Source: Comamonadaceae bacterium (GTDB lineage Bacteria; Pseudomonadota; Gammaproteobacteria; Burkholderiales; Burkholderiaceae_C). From it: 64,000 nucleotides of DNA. A program made the position numbers and the translations under genes. The stretch covers positions 62,001-126,000 of the forward strand of contig CANFWT010000001.1 of assembly GCA_947450895.1 (NCBI GenBank). Direction: 5' to 3'. Of the stretch, positions 28,570 to 39,118 are shown in pieces (the first letter of the stretch is position 1; every line of letters begins with the position of its first letter). The notes below the pieces were generated by a model. The model was not told where the DNA came from, searched no databases, and worked only from the letters and a program-made list of their open reading frames with translations.

Positions 28570-31161
28570 TCAGTAGGCCAGCGTCTCCAGCAGCTCGGTT
28601 TCGATACCGATCTGGGTCTTGTTGTGCTGAAGCTGCACGCCGTGGATGAGGAAGGTGTCTTCTACCCGCTCACCCAGCGTGGCGACTTTGGCCAGTTGCA
28701 CCTCAATCTGGTGGCGCGCCAGCACGCGGGCTACCGAATACAGCAGTCCGGGGCGGTCGCTGGCCGAGATGTTGAGCAGCCAGTTCTGCGCCTTTTCGTC
28801 GGGCCGCAAGGTGACGCGCGGCGCAATCGGGAAGCTCTTGACCCGCCGCGAGATACGCCCTTTGGACGTTTGGGGCAACGGCCCGGCGTTGGCAATGGCC
28901 AGCGCCAGCTCGGTCTCGAGCATGCTGGTTAGCGCTTGGTAATGCTCCTCCATGCCGGCGGAAGTGACCACTTCAAAGGTGTCGAGTGCGTAGCCGCGCT
29001 GGGTGGTGTGCACCCGGGCGTCCACAATGCTGAAAGAGGCTTGGTCAAAGTAGCCGCAAATGCGGGCAAACAAGTCCGGCTGGTCGGGGGTGTAGACCAG
29101 CACTTGCAGGCCTTCGCCCAGTGTGGAGCGGCGCGCTCGCACCACGGGCGTTGTAGTTTGTACATGGCGCGAGAGCTGTTTGGCGTGCCAGGCGATGTCG
29201 GCGGCGTCGTGGCGCATGAAGTAGCTCACATCCAGCGTGTCCCACAGCGCCTTGTGTGCTTCAAACGGCAGACTGTAAAGGGCCAGGTTGACCAGCGCTT
29301 CGCGCTTGCGGCTTTCCACTTCGGCGTCGGCGTCCGGTGCCCGGCCACCGAGCACGCGCATGGTGTAGCGGTACAGGTCTTCGAGCAGCTTGCTCTTCCA
29401 GGCGTTCCAGACCTTGGGCGAGGTGCCGCGGATGTCGGCCACCGTGAGCAGGTAGAGCGCGGTCAAATTGCGCTCGTTACCCACGCGCTGGGCAAATTTG
29501 GCGATGACGGCGCTGTCGCTCAGGTCCGACTTTTGCGCGATACGGCTCATGGTCAGGTGCTCCGCCACCAAAAATTCGATCAGGGCCGTGTCGTCCGCGT
29601 CGATGCCGTGCTGTTTGCAAAAGCGCCGCGCCTCCACGCAGCCCAGCTCGGAGTGGTCGCCGCCACGGCCTTTGGCAATGTCGTGGAACAGCGCCGCCAC
29701 GTACAGCAACCACGGTTTGTCCCAGCCCGAGGCCAGTTGCGAGCAAAACGGATATTCGTGCGCGTGCTCGACGATAAAAAAGCGCCGTACATTGCGCAGC
29801 ACGGTCAGGATGTGCTGGTCCACGGTGTACACATGGAACAGGTCGTGCTGCATTTGCCCGACGATGCGCCTGAACACCCACAGGTAGCGGCCCAGCACCG
29901 AGGTCTGGTTCATCAGACGCATGGCATGGGTAATGCCGCCGGGCTGCATCAGGATGCGCATAAAGGTGGCGCGGTTGACCGGGTCGCGGCGAAAAGCGGC
30001 GTCCATCAGGCTGCGCGCGTTGTACAAGGCGCGCAAGGTGCGCGCGGAGAGCCCTTTGACGCCTACCGTCGTTTGGTAGAGCAAAAAGGTTTCCAAAATG
30101 GCGTGCGGCTGGTGCTGGTACAGATCGTCGCTGGCCACATCGAGCATGCCGGCTTTGTCGTTGAAATGCGCGTTGATGGGGCGCAGCGTGTGCGTGGAGG
30201 GGTTGAGCCGCTCCTCAATGTTCATCATCAAAATTTGGTTGAGCTGGGTGACCGCTTTGGCCGCCCAGTAGTAGCGCTTCATCAGGCGCTCGCTGGCGCG
30301 CACAAGCCCCAGGTTGGTGGCGGCGTGGTAGCCAAAGGTTTGCGCTACGGGCGTTTGCAGGTCAAAAACCAGCCGGTCTTCACGCCGCTTGGCCACCAAG
30401 TGCAGACGGGCGCGTATCAAAAACAGCAGCGATTCATTGCGCTGGATTTGGCGAACTTCAAAATCGGTCACCAGTCCGTTGCGCGCCAGTTCCGCCCAGT
30501 TCCATCCCAGGTGCGCTGCTTTGGCCACCCACAAAACGGCCTGCAGGTCGCGGATGCCTCCCGGAGATTCCTTGCAGTTGGGCTCCAAGGAATAAGGAGT
30601 CTCTTCGAACTTGGTATGGCGCTGGCGCAGCTCCAGCGTTTTGGCCACAAAAAACGCCTGGGGGTCCAATGCGGCAAAAAATTCGGTTTTGAACTGCCGA
30701 ACGAGCAGCGCCTCACCCGCCAGAAACCGGCATTCCAAAAGCGCAGTTTGCACCGTCACGTCTTTGCTGGCCTCGTTCACGCATTCTTGCAGCGTGCGCA
30801 CACTGGATCCAATTTCCAGTCCGGCGTCCCAGCAACTGCCAATAAAAGATTCAATTCGCTTGGAAAGCAAGTCGTCTTGCTCCGCCAGATCTGGCAGAAG
30901 CACCAGCACGTCGACGTCGGAGTAGGGAAACAATTCGGCGCGGCCGTAGCCGCCCACAGCCAGCAAGGCGCAGGGCGTCCCCAAGCCGGCCTGGGCCCAC
31001 AAGGTAGCGAGCAGTGTGTCAGCCAAGTCCGAGAGTTGGCGCAGGACTTTGTGGATCCCACGGGGCGAAAAGGCGGGGTCTTGCAGGCCTTGCAGGATGT
31101 GCGTTTTTTGCGCCCGATAGGCGCTGCGTAGCGCCTGGAGGTCGGTCATGGGCGCTGTCAC
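28570..31161 (-). CDS. glnD: [Protein-PII] uridylyltransferase / uridylyl-removing enzyme
   Basis: This is the nitrogen sensor that uridylylates PII when glutamine is low and removes UMP when glutamine is high. It has 863 residues in the family order. The nucleotidyltransferase domain has GGYGRAELFPYSDVDVLVLL at about residues 67-90. The HD domain has FHDIAKGRGGDHSELG near 490. Two ACT domains follow, from about 687 (VLVYTPDQPDLFARICGYF) and 790 (NISASDRPGLLYSVARVL). A second Met four codons in (31149) is a possible start. map ends 12 bases upstream on the same strand. Confidence 0.97.
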   Translation of the reverse strand: MTAPMTDLQALRSAYRAQKTHILQGLQDPAFSPRGIHKVLRQLSDLADTLLATLWAQAGLGTPCALLAVGGYGRAELFPYSDVDVLVLLPDLAEQDDLLSKRIESFIGSCWDAGLEIGSSVRTLQECVNEASKDVTVQTALLECRFLAGEALLVRQFKTEFFAALDPQAFFVAKTLELRQRHTKFEETPYSLEPNCKESPGGIRDLQAVLWVAKAAHLGWNWAELARNGLVTDFEVRQIQRNESLLFLIRARLHLVAKRREDRLVFDLQTPVAQTFGYHAATNLGLVRASERLMKRYYWAAKAVTQLNQILMMNIEERLNPSTHTLRPINAHFNDKAGMLDVASDDLYQHQPHAILETFLLYQTTVGVKGLSARTLRALYNARSLMDAAFRRDPVNRATFMRILMQPGGITHAMRLMNQTSVLGRYLWVFRRIVGQMQHDLFHVYTVDQHILTVLRNVRRFFIVEHAHEYPFCSQLASGWDKPWLLYVAALFHDIAKGRGGDHSELGCVEARRFCKQHGIDADDTALIEFLVAEHLTMSRIAQKSDLSDSAVIAKFAQRVGNERNLTALYLLTVADIRGTSPKVWNAWKSKLLEDLYRYTMRVLGGRAPDADAEVESRKREALVNLALYSLPFEAHKALWDTLDVSYFMRHDAADIAWHAKQLSRHVQTTTPVVRARRSTLGEGLQVLVYTPDQPDLFARICGYFDQASFSIVDARVHTTQRGYALDTFEVVTSAGMEEHYQALTSMLETELALAIANAGPLPQTSKGRISRRVKSFPIAPRVTLRPDEKAQNWLLNISASDRPGLLYSVARVLARHQIEVQLAKVATLGERVEDTFLIHGVQLQHNKTQIGIETELLETLAY

Positions 31162-31173
31162 AGCGTGCAGCCC

Positions 31174-31992
31174 TCAGGCGTCTTGTGCCGGAACGAACGC
31201 GGGGATGGGTGGGCTGCCGGCCGACAGCGTCAGCACCTCGTAGCCCGTAGGAGTGACCAGTACCGTGTGCTCCCATTGCGCCGAAAGCGAGCGGTCTTGG
31301 GTAACAATGGTCCACCCATCCTTCTCTGGCCCTTCCTTGATTTCCTTGCGCCCCGCGTTGACCATGGGTTCAATCGTGAAGGTCATGCCCTCCACCAGTT
31401 TTTCCAGTGTGCCGGGGCGGCCATAGTGCAGCACCTGCGGCTCTTCGTGGAACACTTGGCCAATGCCGTGGCCGCAAAACTCGCGCACCACGCTAAATCC
31501 GTGGCTTTCAGTAAAACGCTGTATGGCGTGGCCGATGTCGCCCAAATAGACGCCAGGCTTGACCATTTTGATACCGTGCCACATGGCGTCGTAGGTGACG
31601 GCGGCGAGGCGCTTGGCTGCAATCGAGGCGTCACCGACAAAAAACATGCGGCTGGTGTCACCATGCCAGCTGTCCTTGATGACGGTGACATCAATGTTGA
31701 GCACGTCCCCCTTTTTCAGGGCCTTGTCATTGGGGATACCGTGGCAGACCTGGTGGTTCACCGAGGTACAGATCGATTTGGGGTAAGGAATCTTGCCGCC
31801 ACCGGTGTAGTTAAGCGGCGCCGGAATGCCGCCTTGCACATTGACAATGTAGTCATGGGCGAGTTTGTCCAAGGCGTTGGTAGTCACGCCAGGCACCACA
31901 AAAGGGGTCAGATAGTCCAAAACTTCGGAGGCCAGTCTGCCCGCCACGCGCATGCCCGCGATGCCTTGGGCGTCTTTGTAAGTAATAGTCAT
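31174..31992 (-). CDS. map: Methionine aminopeptidase, type I
   Basis: It removes the initiator Met from nascent proteins. From the Met at 31992 it has 272 residues. The five metal ligands of the pita-bread fold are visible: the Asp pair in LNIDVTVIKDSWHGDTSRMF, His in CGHGIGQVFHEEP, Glu in TFTIEPMV and Glu in QWEHTVLV. The frame runs upstream to 32067, but those residues precede the canonical start (MTITYKDAQGIAGMRVAGRL). It is divergent from purL across 95 bases and leads glnD. Confidence 0.96.
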   Translation of the reverse strand: MTITYKDAQGIAGMRVAGRLASEVLDYLTPFVVPGVTTNALDKLAHDYIVNVQGGIPAPLNYTGGGKIPYPKSICTSVNHQVCHGIPNDKALKKGDVLNIDVTVIKDSWHGDTSRMFFVGDASIAAKRLAAVTYDAMWHGIKMVKPGVYLGDIGHAIQRFTESHGFSVVREFCGHGIGQVFHEEPQVLHYGRPGTLEKLVEGMTFTIEPMVNAGRKEIKEGPEKDGWTIVTQDRSLSAQWEHTVLVTPTGYEVLTLSAGSPPIPAFVPAQDA

Positions 31993-32087
31993 TCTCGGAT
32001 TATCCCAAGGTTTGGCTTCGGGGGCCGCGTGCCCTGACCGGTAGGTAAAATTCAGCGCTGTCCCCACACCCCACCAAAGCCCTCCCC

Positions 32088-35000
32088 GTGACCCTGCATC
32101 TCAGTACCTTCGACGGCGGCAACGCGCTCAGCCGTTTCCGCGCCGCCTCACTTTTGACCGCCTTGCAGGGGGTGCATGACAAGATCAGCGGCATCTCTGG
32201 TCACTTTGTGCACTGGGTTGCGACCGATGGCGTGCCCGACGCTGCGCTGGCTGCAAAGTTGGGCGCCTTGTTAAATTATGGCGAGCCCTTTGAAGGCAGC
32301 TCCGACGGAGTGGTCCTGCTGGTCTCCCCGCGACTGGGTACCTTGTCGCCTTGGGCCTCCAAAGCCACCGATATTGCCCACAACTGCGGTCTGGCAGTCA
32401 AACGCGTGGAGCGCATGGTGGAGTACAGGTTGACCCTTAAAAGCGGTTTGTTGTCCAAGGCCAGCCTGTCACCTGAGCAGCTGAAGGCCTGCGCTGCCTT
32501 GTTGCACGACCGCATGACCGAGAGCGTGTTTACCGAGCGCAGCCAAGCCCAGGCCCTGTTTGGCGCCCTGCAGGCGGCGCCCCTGGACAGCTGCGATGTG
32601 CTCGGCGGTGGCCGTACCGCATTGCTCGACGCCAATGTGCGCTTTGGTCTGGCGCTGGCGGACGACGAGATCGACTACCTGGTGCAGGCATTTACCGGCT
32701 TGCAGCGCAACCCGACCGACGTGGAGTTGATGATGTTCGCCCAGGCCAACAGCGAACACTGCCGCCACAAAATATTCAACGCCGACTTCACCATCGACGG
32801 CGCGCCCCAGGCCAGCAGCATGTTCGGCATGATCCGCCACACCCACCAGGCGAACCCCCAGCACATGCTGGTGGCGTATTCGGACAACGCCTCGGTGATG
32901 GAAGGCAGCCAGGTCGAGCGTTTTTCTGCCAGCGCCAGTGCCACCGGTCAGACGGTGCGCGCGCCGCACTACCAAAAGTCGCTGGCCACCCAGCACATCC
33001 TGATGAAGGTGGAAACCCACAACCACCCGACCGCCATTTCTCCCTTCCCCGGCGCGTCCACTGGCGCGGGTGGCGAAATTCGCGACGAAGGCGCCACTGG
33101 CCGCGGCTCCAAGCCCAAAGCAGGCCTGACCGGTTTTACGGTTTCTAAAATTAATTGGAATCTGACCCCGATTTATGGCAAACCAGAGCACATCGCCAGC
33201 CCTTTGCAAATCATGGTCGAGGGCCCGCTCGGCGGCGCGGCGTTCAACAACGAATTTGGGCGGCCCAATCTGTTGGGCTACTTTCGGCAATATGAGCAAA
33301 GCGTGGCAAGCAACGTGGACACGGTGCAGCGCGGCTACCACAAGCCCATCATGATTGCCGGTGGCCTGGGCGTGATTGACGACACGCAGACCCACAAGGT
33401 CGAATTCCCTGCGGGCAGCCTGCTGATTCAGCTCGGTGGCCCCGGCATGCGCATTGGCATGGGGGGCAGCGCGGCCAGTTCCATGGCTACGGGCGCCAAT
33501 GCCGCCGACCTGGACTTTGATTCGGTGCAGCGCGGCAACCCCGAGATGGAGCGCCGCGCGCAAGAGGTGATCAACCAGTGCTGGATCTTGGGTCGTGACG
33601 CCGGGCCGAACGGCCTGGGCAACCCGATTCTGGCCATCCACGACGTGGGTGCTGGCGGCCTGTCCAATGCATTCCCCGAGCTGACCAACGATGCGGGCCG
33701 CGGCGCGCGCTTCGACCTGCGGGCCGTGCCTCTGGAAGAAAGCGGCATGGCGCCCAAAGAAATCTGGTGCAACGAAAGCCAGGAACGCTACGTGCTGGCC
33801 ATCGCGCCGGAATCGCTGGCGCTGTTTACCGCCCTATGCGAGCGCGAACGCTGCCCGTTTGCGGTGGTGGGCGTGGCCACCGAAGAGCGGCAACTGGTGG
33901 TCTCCGATGAGGGAAGCACGGGCGCGAGCCCTGTTCATATGCCCATGAATGTGCTATTGGGCAAGCCGCCAAAAATGCACCGCGACGTACAAACCGTAGC
34001 GCGCACCTTTGCGCCGCTGGACCTGACGGGCGTGGACTTGCAAAAAGCCGTGATCGACGTGCTCTCGCACCCCACGGTGGCGTCCAAGCGGTTTTTGATC
34101 ACCATTGGCGACCGCACCGTCGGCGGCCTCACGCACCGTGACCAGATGGTCGGCCCCTGGCAGGTGCCGGTGGCTGACTGCGCGGTGACGTTGGCGGATT
34201 ACCAGGGCTTTGCCGGTGAGGCCATGGCCATGGGCGAGCGCACGCCGCTGGCAACTGTCAACGCCCCGGCCTCGGGCCGCATGGCGGTGGCCGAGGCGAT
34301 TACGAACTTGCTGGCCGCACCGATTGAGCTGCCGCGCGTCAAACTCTCGGCCAACTGGATGGCGGCGTGCGGCGAGACGGGAGAAGACGCCGCGCTTTAC
34401 GCCACCGTGAAGGCCGTAGGCCTGGAACTGTGCCCGGCGCTCGGCGTGTCGATTCCCGTGGGCAAAGACTCACTCTCGATGCGCACCCAGTGGACGGATG
34501 CCGAAGGCGCCAAAAAAGTCACTTCGCCGGTCTCGCTCATCGTCAGCGCCTTTGCCACCCTGGGCGATGTGCGCGCCACGCTCACGCCCCAGCTCGACGC
34601 CACGCAAGACAGCACGCTGGTGCTGGTGGACCTGGGCCACGGTAAAAACCGCATGGCCACCAGCATCCTGGCGCAAACCCTGGACCAGGTGGGCGACCAG
34701 GTGCCGGACCTGGACACGCCGCAAGACCTGGTGGCCCTGGTGAACGCCGTGAACGCCTTGCGCGCCGACGGCAAAATTTTGGCCTACCACGACCGCAGCG
34801 ACGGCGGCTTGCTGGCCGCGGTGGCTGAAATGGCCTTTGCCGGGCGCGTAGGCGTGTCGCTGAATGTGGACATGCTGGTTTTAGAGGGCGATGGCGTGTC
34901 TGACAGCCGCATGGACGTGGGCGACAGCAAAAACTGGGCGGGCCAGGTGGGCGCGCGCCGCGCGGAACTCACGCTCAAAGCGCTGTTCAACGAAGAGTTG

Positions 35001-36122
35001 GGCGTCGTCTTGCAAGTGCGCAGCGAAGACCGCAACGCGGTGATGCAAATCCTGCGCGACCACGGTCTGTCCAAGCACAGCCATGTGATCGGCAAAACCC
35101 GCCCCGGAGCCGCCGAAGCCCAACCCACGCTGCAAATCTGGCGCGATGCCAAGTCCATCTTCAGCGCGCCCCTGCACGACCTGCACCAGGTCTGGGACAG
35201 CGTGAGCTGGAAGATTTGCCAATTGCGAGACAACCCGGTGTGCGCAGACGCCGAACACGCCGCAGCGGGCGCCCCAAGCGACCCGGGCATGCACGCGCAC
35301 CTGCCCAGCGGCTGGCGCCCCAGCGTGGCGGCTCCGGCGTTGATGCTGAGCCGCCCCAAGGTGGCCGTCTTGCGCGAACAGGGCGTGAACTCTCACGTCG
35401 AAATGGCCTACGCCTTTACCGAAGCCGGGTTCGAGGCCTTTGATGTGCACATGACCGACCTGCAAACCGGGCGCGCCAAGTTGGCCGACTTTGCGGGCGT
35501 GGTGGCCTGCGGTGGATTTAGCTACGGCGACACCCTGGGCGCAGGCATTGGCTGGGCGCGCTCGATTACCTTCAATCCGGCGCTGGCCGCACAGTTCCAG
35601 GCCTTTTTTGGCCGCAGCGATACCTTTGGTTTGGGCGTGTGCAACGGCTGCCAGATGTTTGCCGAACTGGCCGACATCATTCCCGGGGCGCAAGCCTGGC
35701 CGCGATTCACCACCAACCAAAGCGAGCGCTTTGAGGCACGCCTGTCTATGGTCGAGGTGCTCGAATCCCCCTCGCTGTTTTTCCAAGGCCTGGCCGGTGC
35801 GCGCTTGCCGATTGCCGTGGCGCATGGCGAGGGCTTTGCCAACTTTGCGCACCGGGGCAATGCGGCGCAAGCCATCGCGGCCATGCGCTTTGTGGACAAC
35901 CAGGGCGCGGCCACCGAGGCCTATCCTTTCAACCCCAATGGCAGCCCGGCAGGCCTGACGGCGGTGACGACAGCCGACGGCCGCTTCACCGCCATGATGC
36001 CCCACCCCGAGCGGGTGTTCCGCAACATCCAGCTGAGCTGGCGCGACGGCGCCCAAATGGACGCCAGTGCCCACAGCCCGTGGATGGAACTGTGGCGCAA
36101 CGCCCGCAAGTGGGTCGGCTAA
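32088..36122 (+). CDS. purL: Phosphoribosylformylglycinamidine synthase, single-chain
   Basis: It converts FGAR, ATP and glutamine to FGAM in the fourth step of purine synthesis. It is the large proteobacterial form (1344 residues) that carries all activities in one chain. It has the N-terminal PurS-like and linker domains, then the synthase with [15 protein letters not shown] and [18 protein letters not shown]. The C-terminal class I glutaminase, from about residue 1090, has the nucleophile Cys near 1185 (GVCNGCQMF) and the His/Glu in [11 protein letters not shown]. The start codon is GTG at 32088; the protein begins at the usual place for the family ([14 protein letters not shown]). Confidence 0.97.
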   Translation: MTLHLSTFDGGNALSRFRAASLLTALQGVHDKISGISGHFVHWVATDGVPDAALAAKLGALLNYGEPFEGSSDGVVLLVSPRLGTLSPWASKATDIAHNCGLAVKRVERMVEYRLTLKSGLLSKASLSPEQLKACAALLHDRMTESVFTERSQAQALFGALQAAPLDSCDVLGGGRTALLDANVRFGLALADDEIDYLVQAFTGLQRNPTDVELMMFAQANSEHCRHKIFNADFTIDGAPQASSMFGMIRHTHQANPQHMLVAYSDNASVMEGSQVERFSASASATGQTVRAPHYQKSLATQHILMKVETHNHPTAISPFPGASTGAGGEIRDEGATGRGSKPKAGLTGFTVSKINWNLTPIYGKPEHIASPLQIMVEGPLGGAAFNNEFGRPNLLGYFRQYEQSVASNVDTVQRGYHKPIMIAGGLGVIDDTQTHKVEFPAGSLLIQLGGPGMRIGMGGSAASSMATGANAADLDFDSVQRGNPEMERRAQEVINQCWILGRDAGPNGLGNPILAIHDVGAGGLSNAFPELTNDAGRGARFDLRAVPLEESGMAPKEIWCNESQERYVLAIAPESLALFTALCERERCPFAVVGVATEERQLVVSDEGSTGASPVHMPMNVLLGKPPKMHRDVQTVARTFAPLDLTGVDLQKAVIDVLSHPTVASKRFLITIGDRTVGGLTHRDQMVGPWQVPVADCAVTLADYQGFAGEAMAMGERTPLATVNAPASGRMAVAEAITNLLAAPIELPRVKLSANWMAACGETGEDAALYATVKAVGLELCPALGVSIPVGKDSLSMRTQWTDAEGAKKVTSPVSLIVSAFATLGDVRATLTPQLDATQDSTLVLVDLGHGKNRMATSILAQTLDQVGDQVPDLDTPQDLVALVNAVNALRADGKILAYHDRSDGGLLAAVAEMAFAGRVGVSLNVDMLVLEGDGVSDSRMDVGDSKNWAGQVGARRAELTLKALFNEELGVVLQVRSEDRNAVMQILRDHGLSKHSHVIGKTRPGAAEAQPTLQIWRDAKSIFSAPLHDLHQVWDSVSWKICQLRDNPVCADAEHAAAGAPSDPGMHAHLPSGWRPSVAAPALMLSRPKVAVLREQGVNSHVEMAYAFTEAGFEAFDVHMTDLQTGRAKLADFAGVVACGGFSYGDTLGAGIGWARSITFNPALAAQFQAFFGRSDTFGLGVCNGCQMFAELADIIPGAQAWPRFTTNQSERFEARLSMVEVLESPSLFFQGLAGARLPIAVAHGEGFANFAHRGNAAQAIAAMRFVDNQGAATEAYPFNPNGSPAGLTAVTTADGRFTAMMPHPERVFRNIQLSWRDGAQMDASAHSPWMELWRNARKWVG

Positions 36123-36145
36123 AGCACATTCCAAAGGCCCGCGCC

Positions 36146-36895
36146 ATGAAAACCGACCGTCTGCACGCCGTGGACGCGCTGCGTGGCACGGCCATGGTGT
36201 GGATGACGGTGTTTCATTTCTGCTTTGACTTGAGCAATGCAGGCCTCTTGCAGGTCAATTTTTACCGCGATCCGGTCTGGACCTGGCAGCGCACTGGCAT
36301 CCTGAGCTTGTTCTTGCTCTGCGCGGGCGCGGGCCAGGCCATTGCGGTAGCGCAGGGCCAAAGCTGGCCGCGCTTTTGGCGGCGATGGGCACAGATTGCC
36401 GGGTGTGCGCTGCTGGTCACGCTGGGCTCGGCGCTGATGTTTCCCAAGAGCTTTATCTACTTTGGCGTCTTGCACGGCATGGCGGTGATGCTGTTGATTG
36501 CGCGTCTGAGCGCCGGGTGCGGGCGTTGGCTATGGCCCATGGGCGCGGCGGTGCTGGCGCTGAAATTTGCCGCGCCCTGGGCGTTGGCCGGGGGCTGGCT
36601 ACCCATAGCGTTCAATGACAAAGCCCTGAACTGGATCGGCCTGATCAGCGTCAAACCCATCACCGAAGACTATGTTCCGTTGGTGCCCTGGCTGGCTTTG
36701 GTTTGGTGGGGCATGGCGGCGACCCAGTGGTGGCTGCTGCGTCGGGGCAGTGCTGTCCAATTGGCCGCCTCAGAGGCATCGAGGCCCGCGCCTGTCCTGC
36801 TTCCGGTGGTGTTTTTGGGGCGCTGGAGCCTGAGCTATTACATGGTCCATCAGCCTGTACTGCTGGCGGGCTTGTGGCTTTGGCAGCGGGCGTAA
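36146..36895 (+). CDS. DUF1624 / heparan-alpha-glucosaminide N-acetyltransferase-like membrane protein
   Basis: It has 249 residues and about seven transmembrane helices. The N-terminus (RLHAVDALRGTAMVWMTVFH) is the catalytic-domain signature of the HGSNAT/DUF1624 family, including the conserved Asp-Ala-Leu-Arg-Gly and a membrane His. The C-terminus has GRWSLSYYMVHQPVL, as in related acyltransferases. Acetylation of a cell-envelope sugar is plausible but unproven. It starts 23 bases after purL and is followed by a strong terminator. Confidence 0.82.
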   Translation: MKTDRLHAVDALRGTAMVWMTVFHFCFDLSNAGLLQVNFYRDPVWTWQRTGILSLFLLCAGAGQAIAVAQGQSWPRFWRRWAQIAGCALLVTLGSALMFPKSFIYFGVLHGMAVMLLIARLSAGCGRWLWPMGAAVLALKFAAPWALAGGWLPIAFNDKALNWIGLISVKPITEDYVPLVPWLALVWWGMAATQWWLLRRGSAVQLAASEASRPAPVLLPVVFLGRWSLSYYMVHQPVLLAGLWLWQRA

Positions 36896-36923
36896 AACCT
36901 CCAAGCGACGGCGCTGCGCATAA

Positions 36924-36949
36924 AAAAACGCGACCTGGGTCGCGTTTTT
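36924..36949 (+). terminator. Bidirectional intrinsic terminator
   Basis: A perfect stem (aaaaacgcgac at 36924-36934 with gtcgcgttttt at 36939-36949) and a 4-base loop are flanked by an A run on the left and a T run on the right. It therefore works in both directions between the convergent DUF1624 gene and the peptidyl-prolyl isomerase gene. Confidence 0.93.
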
Positions 36950-36989
36950 CATTGGAGATCCGCGCCAAGCGCAGACCGCGGTGAGCGCT

Positions 36990-37772
36990 TTATTCGACCT
37001 TTGCTTTGCTACGCAGTTCTTCCTGGTATTTGCCCATTTTTTGCTGCATCAGCTGCTGCGCAATCTGGGGCTTTACGTCATCAAGCTTGGGCAGAGGCGC
37101 TTCGCGCACATCGTCCAGGCGGATGATGTGGAAGCCAAACTGGCTCTTCACCGGAGTCTCGGTGGTTTTGCCTTTTTCCAGAGCCACCAGCGCTTCGGAA
37201 AACTCCTTCACATAGCTGCTGGGGTTGGCCCAATCGAGCTCGCCGCCCTTGGCGCCAGAGCCGGGGTCCTTGGACGCTTTCTTGGCGATTTCGTCAAACT
37301 TTCCACCCTTTTTCAACTGGGCGATGATGGCTTTGGCTTGGTCTTCCTTTTCCACCAAGATGTGGCGCGCCTTGTATTCCTTGCCGCTGTTTGCGGCGGC
37401 AAATTTGTCGTATTCGGCCTTCACTTCGGCGTCGGTGACCGGGTTTTTGGCCTGGAAGCTGGCGAACAGCTCACGGATCATCAGCGACTGGCGCATCAGC
37501 TCCATTTGCGTCTTGAAGTCGTCTGTGGCATCAAGCCCTTGCGCTTGCGCGGCCTGGGCGAAAATTTCTCGGGCGATGATTTCTTCCTTCAATTGCCCCT
37601 GCATGTCAGGCGTGACCGGGCGGCCCGACTTGGCTACTTGCTGCGCCAAGGCTTCCATGCGGCTGGCGGGAACGGCCCGGCCATTGACGATGGCAATGTT
37701 TTGCGCCATGGCCGAACCAGCCATGAACAGCAGCACAGCGGTTGCGGTGGCGACGAGAATTTGCTTTTTCAT
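36990..37772 (-). CDS. Periplasmic peptidyl-prolyl cis-trans isomerase, parvulin (PpiC/SurA-like)
   Basis: This is a folding factor of 260 residues from the Met at 37772. It has a signal peptide (ILVATATAVLLFMAGSAMAQ), a SurA-like N-terminal helical region (QLKEEIIAREIFAQAAQAQG) and one parvulin domain (KARHILVEKEDQAKAIIAQL, GGELDWANPSSYVKEFSEAL, VKSQFGFHIIRLDDVRE). The start is fixed by AGGAAG four bases upstream. The reading frame, however, is open upstream without any stop through the whole bolA gene to 38141, so a long BolA-parvulin product is also possible. A terminator lies downstream at 36924-36949. Confidence 0.93.
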   Translation of the reverse strand: MKKQILVATATAVLLFMAGSAMAQNIAIVNGRAVPASRMEALAQQVAKSGRPVTPDMQGQLKEEIIAREIFAQAAQAQGLDATDDFKTQMELMRQSLMIRELFASFQAKNPVTDAEVKAEYDKFAAANSGKEYKARHILVEKEDQAKAIIAQLKKGGKFDEIAKKASKDPGSGAKGGELDWANPSSYVKEFSEALVALEKGKTTETPVKSQFGFHIIRLDDVREAPLPKLDDVKPQIAQQLMQQKMGKYQEELRSKAKVE

Positions 37773-38141
37773 GCGACTTCCTGAGGGGGGTAGAGTAGTA
37801 GAGGGTAAAGGTGGGAGCGGGGTGGTCCCCGGCCTGAAGCGGCTCAGGGCGGGGGGGGCAGCGCCTGGAGTATCGGTTTCGATCGCCAAGGCGTGCAAGC
37901 CTTGGTTGATGAAATCTTGCACAGAATCATACACAAGGCGGTGGCACGCCACACGCGACTTGCCTGCAAAGTTAGGTGAAGTGATGCGCACCCGAAAATG
38001 GGTGCCCACGCCAGTGTCATTGGCGCCAACGTGGCCCGCATGCATGTGGCTCTCGTCAATCACTTCCAGGGCTGTGGGCGCCAAGCGTTGGCGCAGGCGC
38101 GCCTCCAGATGGGCTGCGGTGGGCGTCACATCTTCCGTCAT
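37773..38141 (-). CDS. bolA: BolA-family domain, reading frame continuous with the downstream parvulin
   Basis: BolA proteins bind monothiol glutaredoxins and Fe-S clusters and affect cell-wall and stress genes. About 90 residues match the family: [60 protein letters not shown] and a C-terminal [12 protein letters not shown]. Instead of stopping, the frame continues through about 33 Pro/Thr/Ser-rich residues into the parvulin Met at 37772 and ends only at 36990. The start overlaps the yciB stop (ATGA at 38138-38141), so translation is coupled. Either a stop has been lost, or the cell makes a long form in addition to the secreted parvulin. Confidence 0.75.
37777..37782 (-). promoter_or_regulatory. 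Ribosome-binding site for the parvulin gene
   Basis: AGGAAG on the minus strand lies four bases before the ATG at 37772 (AGGA is six bases away). It matters because the upstream bolA frame runs through without a stop. This site is the main sequence evidence that the parvulin is also made as its own secreted protein. Confidence 0.7.
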
Positions 38142-38692
38142 GGCGCAGGCCCTTCGCCGTCAGCGCCCCGCAACTTGACGTGCGGCGCGATGTAGAGTCC
38201 CTGGGCGATGATGAAAACCAGTGGAAATGCATAGCCCCAGAGTTTGAAGTTAACCCAGTCTTCGGTGCTGTAGTAGGCCGCCACGTAACCATTGATGCTG
38301 GCCATGAAGGCGCAATACAGCATCCAGATCAGGTTCAGGCGTGCCCAAACGCGCGCTGGCAGCTCCATTTGCGCCCCCAGCAGCATCTGCACCACGTTTT
38401 TGTGCGATACCCAGTGGGCAAAGGCCAAACCGAGCGTCATGGCGCCGTACAGCACGGTGGGTTTCCATTTGATGAAGCGCTCATCATGCAAACCCAGGGT
38501 CAGCGCCCCAAAACCCAGCACCAGCACCAGGGTCACCTTGTGCATAAATTCCAGCCGCTGCTGCGTTTTGTAAATGTAGGCTGTTTGCAGCACCGTGGCC
38601 GCCATTAGTACGGCGGTGGCGGTGTAAATGTCGTAGAGCTTGTAGGCCCCAAAAAACAAAAGAATGGGGAAAAAATCGACAAATGGTTTCAT
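38138..38692 (-). CDS. yciB: Inner-membrane septation protein A (YciB/IspZ family)
   Basis: This is a small inner-membrane protein linked in enterobacteria to cell-envelope synthesis and septation. From the Met at 38692 it has 184 residues and five hydrophobic segments. It opens with [20 protein letters not shown] and later has [20 protein letters not shown] and [20 protein letters not shown], all typical. It overlaps the msrB stop (ATGA at 38689-38692) and the bolA start, within a chain of coupled genes. Confidence 0.93.
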   Translation of the reverse strand: MKPFVDFFPILLFFGAYKLYDIYTATAVLMAATVLQTAYIYKTQQRLEFMHKVTLVLVLGFGALTLGLHDERFIKWKPTVLYGAMTLGLAFAHWVSHKNVVQMLLGAQMELPARVWARLNLIWMLYCAFMASINGYVAAYYSTEDWVNFKLWGYAFPLVFIIAQGLYIAPHVKLRGADGEGPAP

Positions 38693-39090
38693 GCTGGCAT
38701 GAAGTGTAGCGAGGCCGAGTTCATGCAATAGCGCAGGCCGGTGGGGGCCGGTCCGTCCTCAAACACATGACCCAGGTGCGCGTGGCATTGGGCGCAATGC
38801 ACCTCGGTGCGTTTCATCCACAGCAGGCCATCGACCTTGGTGCCAATGGCCTCGGGCGCAATCGGCGCGAAATAGCTAGGCCACCCAGTGCCCGAGTCGT
38901 ACTTGGTGTCCGACGAAAAAAGAGGCTGGTCGCAGCAAATGCAACGGTAAGTGCCGCTTTGCTTGTTGGCCTCCCAGCGTCCGGTGAAAGCGCGCTCGGT
39001 GGCCTCGTGGCGGGTCACGTCAAAGGCTTTGGGCTCGGCGCCTTTGGCCTGCAACAGTTCGCGCCATTGCGCGTCGGTTTTGGTGATCAT
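38689..39090 (-). CDS. msrB: Peptide-methionine (R)-S-oxide reductase
   Basis: It repairs oxidised methionine (R-sulfoxide) in proteins. It has 133 residues from the Met at 39090. The two zinc-binding pairs are CICC and CAQC. The catalytic Cys lies in [13 protein letters not shown] near the C-terminus, and [10 protein letters not shown] is the family motif. It lacks a signal peptide, so it should be cytoplasmic. It starts 28 bases after selO, which also belongs to oxidative-stress biology, and overlaps yciB. Confidence 0.95.
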   Translation of the reverse strand: MITKTDAQWRELLQAKGAEPKAFDVTRHEATERAFTGRWEANKQSGTYRCICCDQPLFSSDTKYDSGTGWPSYFAPIAPEAIGTKVDGLLWMKRTEVHCAQCHAHLGHVFEDGPAPTGLRYCMNSASLHFMPA

Positions 39091-39118
39091 GGTGGGTGTT
39101 TCCTTCAAAAGGTGGGGT

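Noticed and set aside
28936-31131. Plus-strand open frame of 731 codons opposite glnD
   Set aside because: It is antisense to glnD, which has all its domains; no start signal or family match.
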